From positions 8,122,001 through 8,186,000 of the forward strand of contig CM082584.2 in NCBI GenBank assembly GCA_040954595.2: a DNA stretch of 64,000 nucleotides, read 5' to 3'. This DNA comes from Balanoglossus misakiensis (lineage: Eukaryota; Hemichordata). This document shows, in pieces, positions 15,779-29,301 of this stretch (positions within the stretch are counted from its first letter, which is position 1; each line of letters begins with the position of its first letter). Both the position numbers and the translations under genes were made by a program. The notes under the pieces were generated by a model that saw only the letters and a list, made by a program, of their open reading frames with translations, was not told the DNA's origin and ran no database searches.

Positions 15779-16995
15779 TTCTTCCTGCGGCTGAAATTGT
15801 CGCGTGTCGTGGCGCAGAAGAACGCAAAGTGGCCACATATACTGGTCAGAGGGCTGCTATCGGGATCACCTGTACCCGTGGTTGACTTAGAGTAATAGTG
15901 CACGAACCGTGTTTTAAGTCATGCACTATGTACATTGTACTATACAAAACAAACCCTGTCTTCTCCTTTATCCTCGTTCGCAGTGCATAGTTTGAAAACC
16001 AAACGATTTCTGTAATCACCGCAACGTTAACTTCTGCCGTGCGCCATTATACCATCAGATCACCTATCTTGTAAGTGATTATAAATACATTGTATTTAAC
16101 TGGTATTTTAATCGATGCGAAACGTGACGTATTCTCATTTACTTCAACAGCCTGGACCAGGCACGTGCCGCCTCTCATTGTGACGCACGCTGTATGCCCG
16201 ACAAGTCACGTCGGTGTAAAACGACCGTGTGTGTATGATCCTAGTTTACCAATATGAAAAGCGCGTGGTCGTTCGACTCTGTATTTAATTCTTTTAAGTG
16301 GCAAAACGCTTTAGTAATTATACATTACCATACACGATAATGATATAAATGGACAAAAATTTCATTTCAAATACTTCATAGATTTCATATAACCCAGACA
16401 AGCTGAGCTTTCCCTATCTGACCCGGCCGACCTGATGGGAGCTCACTTTAATTGCGGTCGTGCAGCCAGCGATGGTGGACTCCTGGCGACATCGGAAACC
16501 GGGAAAAAACCGCCACGTTTAACCAGTACACTTTTTTTACATTTTACTGTAGACATACTTTTGCCACCCCAACTTTAGGGACTAAAAATTGCTTTTGAGT
16601 TAACAAAAATGCAGTTTCAAGCTCTTTAAATTAAGATATTTTCTAACAAACCCACCCATTCATTTTTCAGTCAATAGTTTATTCTGTCAAAAACTCATCA
16701 CTCTGCAGGGATTCACATTTCTGTGGGCACACAACTACTGTATTGGATTTACACAGAGACCACAATTGTCAGCAGCAGTCCTCTTTGAGGTACGACTCTT
16801 TTATTGTCATAACTTCACTTGGAGTCTTTATGTTTTCTGATAAATTAAAATGCCTTTATTTACACGTGGCTGTCACCTTTTGATACAAGCCTGTTGCAAG
16901 TGATCTGTCCACGCCAGGTTTTTTTTTCTCATTTTAAAAAGCAAAACAAGTCTGACTGAAATCCACCTTTCAAAATCCTGGTGTGACACAGCAGG
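15779..16995. other. Intergenic region phosphatase B / TSFM
   Basis: Contains the upstream region of phosphatase copy B and the TSFM 3' UTR. A minus-strand AATAAA (plus 16855-16860) lies about 140 bases past the TSFM stop. No coding potential was recognised. A GC-richer patch around 16110-16250 has no supported assignment. Confidence 0.5.
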
Positions 16996-18949
16996 TCATG
17001 TTTCAGGCTCCAGCGATTCCCCGCACTGATACCGCACAAAATCGACCACTTCCACCCCCTCCTCTTTCAGAAGTTCGCCGACCTTTATCGACGGGTCGAG
17101 CAGAAACTCCTGTTTGACCATTTCCGTTTCGTCAATCGTCCAGCTCTCCGTTGATTGTGGTTGGTCTTCATCGCCCTCTGCCTGAGGTTGTTCTGAAGGA
17201 GAAACACATTGAGAAGTACGAGTCAGTGGCCCTAAATTTGGATGGATATGTTCTGGGTTCAAACTGTTCATTAACCCTTTCACCATCATTGTCTGGTCCA
17301 AATCCATTGTTTTCTACGGTAAAATTGGACTTCTATGTAGGGAAACAGGACTGAAAGGGTTAAAGGTGGGTTTATCGAAGTACCTGAATGCTGAGCTTGT
17401 GTCATTGTCGTTTTGTTAATTTACTAATTCATGTTTTGCAGTCAGTCAAAATCATGCCATCACTGTCATCATCATCACCACCACCACACACTACAACTCA
17501 CCATTCGTCTCTTGCACTTCTTTCTTCGGCTCTGCTTTCGTCTCTTCCAGATCTTCCAGTTTCCCGATAGACGTCGGGCTCATTCCAACAATGTGCTGGC
17601 CCAGACGGCGACCAAATTCAGTTGGGTTAAAGGGCTTCCCCATGTCGGCAATCTTCTTGAACGCCACTAGGGCACCATATTTGCCGAATATACACTTGTG
17701 TTTGGAATCCTTCGAGGACAGTGTTGAATGTACATAGTTACCTGAAGACAATGAAGTTTACAGCATGTTAGATTGTACTACAGGTTTAACCCCTTCACCC
17801 CCAGTTCCCTCTATAGAGGTCCAACTTTACATCAGCCACAGTATCAGTTGGCTTTAAAACACCTGTGATAGAATGGGAGTTTCTGATTGGTGGAAATACC
17901 TATGTATATGCAAACCTACCTATAAATACGTCAGCAGGTGTTGACAGATACACTGCTCTCCTAATGGCTGAATTCTCTCCTAACTGACCAATCGCCAAGA
18001 CTAACAACTCCTGCAAGTTTTTCTGATGCTCTGTACTTGTCATTTTGTTCAGGTCTTCACTGCCTACATCAACCTTTGGATGAAGATTGCGTAAAAATGC
18101 ATGTGAATAAAATAGGTCGTTTTGAAGAAAAAAAGTATAAAACTCAAAACTGTGTGTACATCTTCACTCTGCCAGCTTTGTCCTTTCCTGGCCTGACACT
18201 GTTGGTACAAGTGGTTCATTTTGAGAGTAAAACTGCCAAAAATATACAATGTACTGTGGTTATGTTGTTGTAAGTAACCTTACCTTTACATGATTTGAAT
18301 TATCTTCATTGAGATGTTTGAAATTACTCATTGTGGCAGAAGCTACTTGTCCGACAAAATTCTGAAATTTGGAATTCTTGGCTACAAAGTCTGTTTCACA
18401 ATTGACCTAAGAAAAAAAACAGAGCAAACTATGTACATAGAGCTATGGGTAGATGGGGTTAATATAAAATTCATTGATTAACTCAGATATATGCAACGAA
18501 AGTCATTTGGTTATGGTTCAATGAGAAGTCACATACCTCCACCATAGAGGCTGAGTTCTTTTCACATAATACACCCACTAAACCTTGCGCCATGGCTCTG
18601 TGTTGTAACTTTGTGGCTTTGGCCCAGCCTTCTTTCTGCGCTTGCTCTCGTAGCCATACTTCTGCCTGCAAACGAAGATTTCCAGAAACATCAATCTACA
18701 TTGCCTATCAATGATTTTATACACTACCATTCATTATTGGTACTCAAGAACATAAAGAATATCAAACGCTGGCATTCGTACATACCTTGTCTAAATTATT
18801 TTCAAATTTATCCAATGCTTTCTTGCAATTGGCAAAAGAAAATCCGGTTTTCTTTCTCAACTTGGCAAGATTACTTTTCTTCGCCTTTGATACAGCATTC
18901 TGTATATTACCAGTGTGCAAGTATCTACCGCAAAAAGCTGTGATCATAG
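16996..18949 (-). CDS. TSFM: Mitochondrial elongation factor Ts, 6 exons seen, 5' end uncertain
   Basis: Guanine-nucleotide exchange factor that recycles mitochondrial EF-Tu during translation. Exons in transcript order: 18949-18786, 18665-18537, 18406-18284, 18073-17920, 17741-17502, 17192-16996. From the first Met inside the first listed exon (18947) the frame gives 334 aa (human TSFM is 325). The N-terminal UBA-like helix region reads LRKKTGFSFANCKKAL, and the next exon gives AEVWLREQAQKEGW. The EF-Ts signature NCETDFVA starts at residue 99. Later landmarks are FGKYGALVAF, GRRLGQHIVGM and the C-terminal LLDPSIKVG with VDFVRYQCGE. The acceptor before 18949 has a good pyrimidine tract, so an upstream exon is likely. 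A Met at about 19128 starts a short frame with a possible GTGAAG donor, but this is weak. Introns 4 and 5 carry TTAA MITE copies. Confidence 0.92.
17271..17363 (+). mobile_element. TTAA-bounded MITE, copy in TSFM intron 5
   Basis: 93 bp, TTAA at both ends, left end CCCTTTCACCATC and right end ACTGAAAGGG. It has the same core order as the copy at 39174 (GGTCCAAATCCATTGTTTTC). The orientation is that of the 39174 and 6345 copies. Confidence 0.85.
17786..17833 (-). mobile_element. Truncated TTAA MITE, inverted, in TSFM intron 4
   Basis: The left TTAA and CCCCTTCACCCCC are followed by GTTCCCTCTATAGAGGTCC, which matches the reverse complement of the right part of the 39174 copy. The rest of the element is missing, so this is a half copy in the opposite orientation. 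Confidence 0.6.
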
Positions 18950-21502
18950 CTGTATAAAGAAAGACGACCCAAAAAAGCAAATCGTATTTGTTAACTAGAG
19001 TTGCACAAAATAATCATACTTAATGGGTGGTGATTATTAGACTGACACTGGCAGTACAGGCCTTCACGTGTACTTAGTGTGATCGTGCCCTGGGACCGGT
19101 GTTTTCTCGCAGCGACAACTTCAATCATGTTGAGTGACAACCCACATACTGATCGTTCGATTTTTAATGTTCATAGTCCGAAACACTGCAAACATACACC
19201 AGATCATTCTACAGCTCCAATCAACGTCGAATACTCACAAAAACTTCGAAAATGCAGCATTTTGTCAGGTTTCACGTGTGTTCTGTAATAAATTGTACGT
19301 TTGTGCGTTGAACGATTTCTCCACAGAAGATCCCCTAGCTTTTTTCATTATTCCAAAAGATTCCTTAGTATAATGGTAATTCGAAAACAAACAAACAAAA
19401 GCATTCCTCGGTTAAACTCGTGTGGCGCTGTGTAACAAACTTTTCATTTGATGGTCTTTGGGAAAGTTCTTTCATTTTTCAATAGACTTTTAAATTGTAT
19501 TAGGATCCAGAATATAAAAACTTGCATGTTTGTATTATATGAATGTTTTCAACCGCTTACCATTCACAAATTTGAGTGAAGCAGTGATTTCTGCATTTTA
19601 TGTTATGTGTAAACTTTCCATGTGATAAAAAAGAAAACTTGTTCTTCGAAATTGACACTGTTCCATATTTTGCTCCCTCCCCCATGACGTGGACCCGAGG
19701 CCCAATGTGTTTATGAGTGCTGCCAAAATATCCAATTTATTGAAAATTGCAACACCCTATCTTTAAAACTTTGAAAGTGCGTTTCATTTGTTCAACCCGA
19801 ATTATGAATTCTATGCGAACTTATCTTGTTTACCCTCTACTGTGCTGGCCTGGTTTGTTGTTGACATATGCGAACTTATAGTTGTCACGTTGTTGGGGTA
19901 ATGATTAAATCGGATTAAATAAACAGCATGTGCTGTATCATGTGTTTGGTAATAAATCGTTGACCATACTATTAATTTCTAGTCAGCTATGGGGTACTAA
20001 AGAGGGAAATCCCTATCACCGCACCATTTCTTCGGTAAACAACCCCGTTTCTGAGAAATTGACGTCGATTTCGTCAAATTTACGCACGTATGACAGCATG
20101 ATATCGCCGCCAAAAGCAACCGTGGACCTCGTCCCATGTTCGGTAAGTAGGTTCAAGTATTTTTTCATACAGCATGTACTTTAAAAATGTGGACTTCGGC
20201 CTGCCGCACTACCTTGTCCTTGTGTAGTGTAGTGTGGGCTGGGCTCAACAACTTGTCGATTCATGACTACGTGTATACACGACACCCGGGCACGATGGAT
20301 TTAATCTATCCAAGGGCAGTAGTTGTTCGGCGCAACCCAATCATGGCAACGCGACTGTTCGTCGTGTACAGCTAATGCGAAGCCGTCCTTGTAAAGCGTC
20401 CGAGCCATCGCTGCTACGATTGCATAACCAATGCATATAACGGGACCTAATTTAAATAGCTGATTAGAAAGGTCACGGGGTCATCTGGTTATATAACTGT
20501 AGATTACATAATATTATAAAGCAGGCAATTGTGTTGTCTTTGGCGAATTTGAATTACACCACGTGAGACATGCAGTTTGTGGGCAGACGCTGGGTTAATC
20601 TTCTCATAGATGTTGTTGATGTAAACAACAAGAAGATGCCGAACATGGTTCTGCTTTATTATAAGGTCAAAGGTCAATGTGAATAGGGACTAAAGATTGG
20701 CTTATCTTGTCACAATCATCAGGATTAGTTTCACATGGGGTTGGGCCTAGATGTGAACCCAGCATAAATGGAAATGCAAGCATTTATGTTAGATCGGCAG
20801 TCAGAAATCTCACATTTTATTCCTATATTCATGAAAAAATCATATGGATATAAATTCACTCACATAATTTCCATACATTGTAACATCCCAAAGGTTGCCA
20901 CTGCCTGCCACCTTTCTTGAAAGCGGTACATTAAAATTTTAAAAAAAATTACACGCCTGGCATCAGTGACCCAGGACATTGTACCCATCACTCTTGTGAA
21001 GACATGAACGTACATGTATGTACGTATGGTTCGGGTGGTACAATAGTCAATGTTGACCCCTTTTCTCCCACTCAGTGCATAAGGTTACGTGAGTGTATAA
21101 ATCAGGGCTTGGCTTGTTACCTTGAAGTGCTGGGTAATATATTATTAGCCGCGCCATGGACGTCCATGGTCGCGCCAATTCCGAAGTCCAACACAACATT
21201 AACAGTGATTGTTTTGGAGTGAAGAGTCAATCTCCACGTACCTGGCCCAGGGGTGTTGTGTAGCCCCGTTGTCAAATAAAGGGCAACAAATTGAAAAGCA
21301 GCGCGTGAAAGTCCTTGCCAGTGACCAGACGATACACAGTATATAGCATGATGTAAATGTATCTAGTGTTGTTACTTCGTAAATCATTTTTTTATCGTCA
21401 TGTACTGGTAAAGTGACAACTCTCTCAAACACGGACAGTGTAGTAATATCAACAAGCTCTGACTCCTACTCAGACAGACTCGTACGTAACTTGTAAGCTG
21501 TG

Positions 21503-21559
21503 TTAACCCTTTCACCCCAAGAGTGGGTGTGGACTGGACCATAGTGGTGAAAGAATTAA
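21503..21559. mobile_element. Short TTAA-bounded MITE derivative
   Basis: 57 bp with TTAA at each end, left CCCTTTCACCCC and right GGTGAAAGAA. It has the same termini as the 93-bp family but a deleted core. Confidence 0.65.
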
Positions 21560-21937
21560 GACATCCTTTTGGAAGTATTACAGTAGCTGTTTGTCATATT
21601 TATCATATATAAAATCAAACTGCATTTTACCACAGAAGAGACAGAAAATAAAACAATCTGGAGAAGAAGAAAAAAGTGTACTTTTTAATATGCTGTGTCT
21701 TCTTTTTTGTTAACAGCCATTGATTATCAATCAAATGCATGACGACGGTTTCTAAGGGAGACGTTTAATTATCCCCTTTGGGATTAGCAGAGGGGCTGGC
21801 TTTTCCCAAAGGATCTATTATTTAGGCGCTACCCACAGGGGAAATATGCTGGCCCCAATTGGCTCTGGCATAAACGGCGGCGTGTTAGCTACTGTTATTA
21901 ATTGTTGCTGCACATCTGCTAAATTAATGTAGCAGTT

Positions 21938-21997
21938 GTGACAAAATTTCGTGCGTGGGAAATTTTATCGCTTAGGAAAATTTCCCGTTTTACAGTA
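21938..21997 (-). mobile_element. End fragment of a MITE with TACTGTAAAACGGG terminus
   Basis: Read on the minus strand from 21997 it begins TACTGTAAAACGGGAAATTT, the same as the plus-strand start of the element at 30418. Only one end is recognisable. Confidence 0.5.
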
Positions 21998-24900
21998 CCT
22001 GATGAAAAAAAGACTTACCTGTACGTGTACAAGCATTCTGCCTATGACTCCCGGGCTATTGTTAAATTCTTAGTGTACTAAGTGCGAGTGAAATCGGGAC
22101 TTCCCCATCACTTCACCTGATCTCCCCTCTCGACATGGTGAATTAACCTGATATGGGGACACGGGAGTGTTCGCCAGGCCACATGATGCAGTGCTAATAC
22201 CTTGAAGCGAAAGTCACCGAAAAAACACAATGCTTGAAGTTAAACAAAAGTCAAAACGAAGGACCTGATGGTCGCCGTACAACTTGCCTTTTCACTTGCG
22301 GCAAACACTTAATGTACATTCAGAGACAAAAAAACAGTAGAAACCCACATGTACTTCTTTTGTGGGGGTCTCTCTTTGAGAAGGAGGGAGTTCATTGCCT
22401 GGGTTTTGAAATAAAATGACCTAAAGCGTTGTTGATTGTTAATGCGTACTCTGCAGAAGGTGTACCCCTATGGCAGTGTGCTGTACAAAGCGTTAGCGAA
22501 CCAGGTTTTTTTTTTTTTTTTTAACAACTGCATCCTGTATTGTCCTTCATGCAAACTTCGATCGGGGCTTTTGTGTTTTTAATGTGGCGTACCAATATGT
22601 TGTATGGGTGCGATTTGAATTTGTGGTTTTCTGTCGTCAGCCTCAGCGTGCCTTCTGTGGTTCAATTTTTTATTTTTAACCACTGCCAGCGTACGAAGTA
22701 CACTGCAGTCTCCAGGCAAAGATACGGGTACGTAGTATTATACTTATGCTTTATTTCTCGCCAGTACTAGTAGAAATATCAGTTACAAATTTAGTTGGAT
22801 TTATTTTGAATGAAAAGAACGGAAAAATATTGTTGGGGACAAAAGCTATATTCAGCATATGAGAAAAATTCATGGAATGTTCGATCCGCTTTTTCATGAT
22901 TTTTAAAAAAATGCATAGTTAAAGTATAGTTACATTTTCAAAATGGTTGCCTTTGAAGATTATACCGGTAACATAGAGTTTAAAGAGATGTTGCAACATA
23001 ATAATTCACTCGTTATGGAGCGTTATATGACTTTAAACATTAATTTGCATATTGTGATGTCAGTCTGCACAATATTATTACTAGACAAAGACTGGATTGA
23101 TTATTTGTATAGTGTTACGTACATGTATCTCGTTAATCCGTGTTAAACCTGTAAATTGCTTCTTTCAGTTACACAATTGATTGAGAATATACAGGTACAT
23201 GTACAGGTCCTTTGGGACATCAGTGACATTAAAAACTGCCAGGATAAAAGCTAGGTCATCGGTTGAGAGAAATGGCTGTAAGGTGATCTGGAACAAGCTG
23301 ACCACAGTTGAACGGTTGATGGGTTGTGTATAAAAGTGCAAACAAATTCAACTTCTTGTTTGTATGGGCATGCTTTGCTTAGCTCTGCATTTCAAGGACA
23401 TTGAGTTTATGTCTAATCCGACTGTTTACTTTTGAGTTGTAATAATACCCCTAACTGTGATATCATCGGTCAGAAATCCGTTGTTTGCATTCATCTTTAA
23501 AAACATTTTGACGGTGATCACCTTTGTTGTTGGCAAAATCTCAAATTTGACTCCGAAGATTCCAAACGCGTGGGTTACATGTACGAATGCATCAGCAGGA
23601 CCCCTTAGCGCGTGGGTTGTAGGCGAGAGTGGGCTGTGCATACCTGAATGCATAATTACCCGATACGTGTAATTCACCAGCAAGGTTAGTGTAGAAATAA
23701 TCTCCTCAGATACAACACTGAATAGGGGTATTATCTGAACTTCAACTGTTACACTGAAAGATGCACTTATCGTTGTACTATCATGGCTGCTGCGGGGCTG
23801 TTAGTTTTCCAAAGGCCGGGCTTAAAGCTCCATTAGCTGCAAATTTTCAGGATGTTTTCTGTATTTTTATTTCGTGTATCAATGTTGCACTTTCTTGTTT
23901 GAATTCCTGAATCATGACGAAAATCCCAGTATTTGGCCTATCGACACACATTATGTATAGTCAACATGTTATTATGTAAAACTTGAATTCAAGTCCGGAC
24001 CAGAATTCATTTGTCAACAATAACATTGGTTGTTACACACAGGCTGTGCTTACCAGTGGAATACTGATTTTATTAGCATGTTGTTTGGAGTAGAACAAGA
24101 AACATGATTTCACCAGATATTGCAAGATGCAAGACCAGGGGAAAGTTCTGGAAACCTGGTGTGCGCATTTTGAAAACCTTCGTTCAATTGGTCGAAGCGT
24201 AACATCACGATAACTTTCTTTATAGTTTCTGTGACATTGATATTGTGAATGTCATTGTGCCCTATCGTGTACTTTTCAGGGTCAGTTTAAATATTCCTGG
24301 AAATCCCCGTGAATCATTTGCATTGATCCATGGGTTGCCATGTGTGCATCTTGCAAAATTGAAAGGACCCTGTTACTCTATTTTGTGCGGTTTGTGCGGG
24401 TCGATCGTCAGCAGTGTAACGGTGCCTGTGCGTGTGTGCCCTGTTCCGTTCGGGCCTCTATTATTAATCCTTATGTCAGTTTTTCTCGCGTGTTGCAAAC
24501 CATTATCTGGAGGCTATATTTCGAGATCCCAGCGGCTTTGTGATAATTGACTGCCGGGAGTGTGCCACCTCCCTTTGTGTACTCGTGGACTCGTACATGC
24601 AGCTTGCCTTTGCTGCCTCGTTACAAATCGGATGTTCGATCGAGTGACAAAGTGTCTTTTGACTTCGGTGATTGTTTGCGTGCGACAGTGAGGTTTGTTC
24701 CCAGTTTATTGGGCTGAACGTCTGTTGTCTGTGCCGAATTTTACGCGTGCTTAATGCTTCACTGTGATAGGTTGATAAGAACTACAAAAGTGTTGCAGAC
24801 TTTGAAGTGAATAAAGTCAAAACTTATCCGCTTATTATTCCAACCTGAACCAACATTTGCTGCAAAGAAATCCACTGTACATGTATCAACAGCCAGCTAC

Positions 24901-27900
24901 CAAACGTACGAAAGTGGAACATAAAACATCCACGTTTTAATGAGGAGTGAAATGTCGGCGGTTCTGCATGTTTCTCTTTTCAACAAAAGGCGGTAAAACC
25001 TATTTTGAGGTTAAACGTTTTTCGTTCCAGCGCAGCTAAATCGGTCGAATTAAATGCGAAGGACGTATGCACAAGGCTGTTCAGTTTGCATGTACAGAAA
25101 TGTTGTATTCTGTGTTTATCTCCCAAACATGTGTTTTCTAAAATTATAGCTAAACTGGTGTGTTATATTTAGTCTGTGTCTGGCTGAACACTTTTCAGTT
25201 TCTCACTGTTCAATTGTGTCAACCAGGTTTGACTGATCCAGTGTTTGTTAGAAAATGTACATACCTTGGCTGCTTGTATTTCGTTGGTATTAAATTTCTT
25301 GTTTGTTTCCAATCCTTGGCATTAAATTTCGCTGTTTGTTTTTGTTCTGCCTTTTGGTGGAGAAACCTGTTGAATGAGTATGTGTGTGTCTTCCAAGATG
25401 TATAGCGCCCTCAGTGGTGAAACATAGCAAATCAGCAAGGTACACGCTCATCATAAATGTACATTTCAATTGAGGAACTTTAGAAACTAGCGTCGATTTC
25501 CAAGGTCTGTGTATCCACAGCACTACTCGAGTGTCCAACCTCATCACGTTCCTTGTCACGTGCAGAGAGAAAAAATAACGTGCGGAAGAAAACAATCGCG
25601 GACAATACAATATCATGGCAATATGAGACTTGACATCAGATACTTCCTCCAATGTTTTCTCCGATCACAATAATGGCAAGCGACGTTGATCCAGTACATG
25701 TACTTGCCAGTTATAAGCACTCAAGACAATAATCTGACGTACATGTACAGGTAGCGCCAAATAGAATTTTTTTTACGTTCAGCAAAGGGGCGATATTGGG
25801 CGATAACCATGTACTATCAGTCAATGTCAATGTAGTTTGGCACAGTGTGTTGTACATGTACATTAGTAAAATGCTGCATTCTCGAGTTTGTAATGAAAAA
25901 GACATACATCAGGAATGAACGCCTGTTTTCGAAAGCCCGCCATATGGCAGAACTCCTTTGGGAAATAATGCATTGGAAAATTGAATTATACAATCTTGTG
26001 AAATATGGCAGTGTATTTGCAATTGTGATGATACCCAACAAAACAAGATTATTAGATTGGAAATTATCCTAATTCCTCCTTTCTGTTATTTTCAAGTGCA
26101 CTAAGGCGATCCCATCCCAGAAGATTCAACTTGCATGTGTCTGTTGCTATCAGACTCCAAGTCCACACACGTCAATACGTTTTTCAATGTTTTTTTCAGC
26201 AGATATTCAATTCCTGCCGTGAAAATTATTTGAGAACCTCTCGGCATATAAGGTACCACATACACGAAGGGAGTCTGGTCCCTCGCCCCTTTTGCAAACA
26301 TGTTCACTTTGTGTATATACATTGTCATTGACATATTGAATTTTTTATGGGGGAAAAAGCAATCATTTTTATGATGGTTTTTTTACTGTACTCTAGAGTT
26401 ACAGACGAGCGATCGATTGCGTGGTTGCGATTGGCCTGACCTGAAAGCTCTGTTTATCATAAAACTTTATGAATGTTGTGAGAATACATATCGAAATCTG
26501 CTAGGACAACAATACAATATGTCAATTGTCATCAGAATTTTTAGTGTACCAATACCATGAAAACTCCCTGGCATCTGTGATATTTGTTAATAAAAAATTA
26601 CAGGAACCATATGACAAATGTCAGATCAATGATTTGTGAAGTGTTTCTCATTAGATGAAGTGTTAGTGCGATCTTTACATTTTCTGTTCTGTTCTTGGAT
26701 GTCTGTGATGGTAGTGTATCAGTGTACAGATTGCGATTGCGGTTACATTGCGATTTTTAATCAGATTGAGTGTCTCTGTCCTATTGGCAACCAATTTTTC
26801 TGCAGATATTCCGAGAGGCATTCCAATCAGGAATGCTCCTGTTTGTCAGTCCTAGTCACGTTTTTCTTCCTTCAACTTTTCTAGTGACCGACGACAAGAA
26901 AGTGCATCTTTTTGAATCCTTGGTTGGTACAGACAGCCTAATATGTCCAGTTATGTGCCAAGCTCAATTTGCAAGACACTATACTCTTTTCAAGTTCATA
27001 ATTTTTTAATGCAGTTAGATTATTCATGTTGACATTTCTAACCCATCAATTTCAGAAACCGGTGACGAAAATCATTAAACGTGAATTTTTTTTTCGCCAC
27101 AACTATTATCTTGTTTATTTGTAAACGATTTTCTATTACCACCAAGGATCCTGTTTATCATCAGAGAGAAAACAAACTCAAATTGAGATTTATTACCAGT
27201 GGTAACACTCAATCTTTGCTTGCAGGCAAGCTCTGAATATTTCAGCACTGTACAGCAGTGACTGGATAAATTGGGACTAATTGGGGTGTCCTTATTTCAT
27301 ATCATGTTCCCACTCTATAAGCTACTTTGCAAGATGGATTGGTTGTTTTGAAAATATACAAATCCTGAAATCCCCGACAGCTTGTCCATTTAATCTGAAA
27401 TCTCTGCACCGCTGTATAAATAAAATACGCCGAAATAGCAGTAGTTTACATTTCGTTTTCAACATGAACAGTAAACTGAATCGTGTCATACTTGTGTAGA
27501 ATGCTCCCTGAACCAGCTGTAGCATGACTACAGTCGTAAAACAGCAATAACATCACACTCACGCACGCACGCACAAATTTTGACCAATTTGTTAAAATCA
27601 TTTCCATGTTTGCGCCCCCAAATGGGTCAGGGTTGGATCATGAGAGAATTAAAAAAAAAAAAAAAAACCTTTAGATGATTACTTTTTTCATAAATTTATG
27701 TTATAAATGATGAAAGATTTATTTATACATGTATAGTAATATTGTTATTAAAGATGTGAGGTGATTTATCATACAACTTATAACATGTACATACATGTTG
27801 ACTTGATTTAGGTGACTTTTTCCCTCAGAATATACGGTATGTATATCCTAGAAATGAATTATCAGTCAATCATTTAACTTTTAAAAGAGGCAAAAAGTCT

Positions 27901-28222
27901 TGTTTTCATATTATGAATTAATCACGTAAACGTTATCTATATTAATAGTGAAACGTACTGATGCATACGTTAATTGAACCAATTTTGTAACAGTGAATTC
28001 CAATTGCCTTCATTGCTCACAACACTGTAACTGCATTGTGGTGTGGACTCGATCATGCATGTCTGTGGCGATGGCGCGACTCGCCCAAGTCGACTTTGCT
28101 GTCAGGGTTTGCATTGTGCGACTGCATGTTCTATAGTGAAATCAATTAAACGATTACAGCTTCTATACATACATTGAAAGCTGCCATTATTAGGATACCT
28201 CTCTAATCAGGACACCTCTCTG

Positions 28223-28458
28223 TTAAAGGGACAAAGTCTCTCACTCGCTGCCCCTTTAATAATGTTTGATGCAAGACACCGTTTATGTTAATCATAATGT
28301 ACATGATTGTATATGTGGTGAATGAACGTTCAACCACACACAACTTCCATCCCGCTTGTATGATATGAGAGTAAAATCTCGCCCAAAATGAGTAAATGGT
28401 AGAGACAAATTATTCATTTTGGCGATTTTTTTCACTCTCCAGTCTCCTGTCCCATTAA
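28223..28458 (+). repeat. Dispersed repeat R1, copy 1 (236 bp, TTAA-bounded)
   Basis: Starts TTAAAGGGACAAAGTCTCTC. The right end reversed reads TTAATGGGACAGGAGACTGG, so the element has imperfect inverted ends and TTAA at both. The interior includes GTTCAACCACACACAACTTC and a GAGAGTAAAATCTCGCCC phrase shared with two other copies (32024 and 42477). Probably a non-autonomous DNA transposon. Confidence 0.8.
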
Positions 28459-29088
28459 GTTACGTGTATATACATGTACATCACATAGAAAAGAGTGTGT
28501 CGTGACCTGATCTTTGCATTCTGTTCTATATTTCATCCATGCACGATATGCCATACCGGTCTAATGGGCTTTGCTGTATGGGAGAAGAGAATAGCATATG
28601 TATGCAATTTATACAATATGCTACATACGTTTACTTTACAATGTCGTTAAACTTACAATATTTTATATGAACACTTCATAATTTGAGTATATTCTGTCCA
28701 AGGAACATACCTACACGCTGTTGGCTATTGAAATTTCAAAATGAAGGTATACTTGTACATGTATATCGCGCTTTCCAGAAGAAAGTACACGTTGTGTAGT
28801 AACGTTTTTTTATTTGCATTTTTTACAGTGGTGCTAATGGGCATTTACGCATGAGAAGGGGCCATTGTATTTCTGTTGCAAGATGTGCTATTGAGATGAC
28901 TGCTACACTTCTACAGACAATGAAGAAAAGGGTACGTCTTCGCTGATGTGATATTTTTCCCTCTCGAAGCGTTCCGCGCCCTTGAAAGGAACTGTAATCA
29001 TCAGCTGTAGTCATCCATGAGGCTCTGCACATATCCTGTCAAGTGCAAAGTAGAGTTTTCAGTTGATGAGTTCTCAGAAGAGCTGATG

Positions 29089-29301
29089 TACTGTAGAACA
29101 CTTTATTTTCGCGAGCAATAAATTTTCGCCAAATACGCGAGAGCCAAAATATCATGAAAATAAGAAGTCGCATAATTTTTTTTTTGAAGATAGCGATGCA
29201 GTGAATGAAATAAGAGAACACGAAAATTAGTACTCGTGAAACAGTGGCTTCTCTCGATATCGTGAAAATTTCAACTTGCGAAAATAAAGTGTTTTACAGT
29301 A
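29089..29301. mobile_element. MITE with TACTGTA...TACAGTA inverted ends, 213 bp
   Basis: The left end reads TACTGTAGAACACTTTATTT and the right end AATAAAGTGTTTTACAGTA, which are inverted repeats flanked by TA. The interior is AT-rich with repeated CGCGA and CGAAAA words and no transposase. TA flanks suggest a Tc1/mariner-type mover. Confidence 0.8.

Larger units (their letters stand above)
18950..27999. other. Gene-poor region, part 1
   Basis: AT-rich DNA without a coding frame I can support on either strand. Frames up to about 100 codons occur (for example 24245-24550) but show no domain, motif or compositional sign of protein. Recognisable items are the short TTAA element at 21503, a piece of a TACTGTA-ended MITE at about 21938-21997, a 16-bp perfect palindrome CCATGGACGTCCATGG at 21154-21169, a poly-T run near 22506-22522 and a poly-A run near 27650-27667. 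A 5' exon of TSFM may lie close to 19050-19130. Confidence 0.6.
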
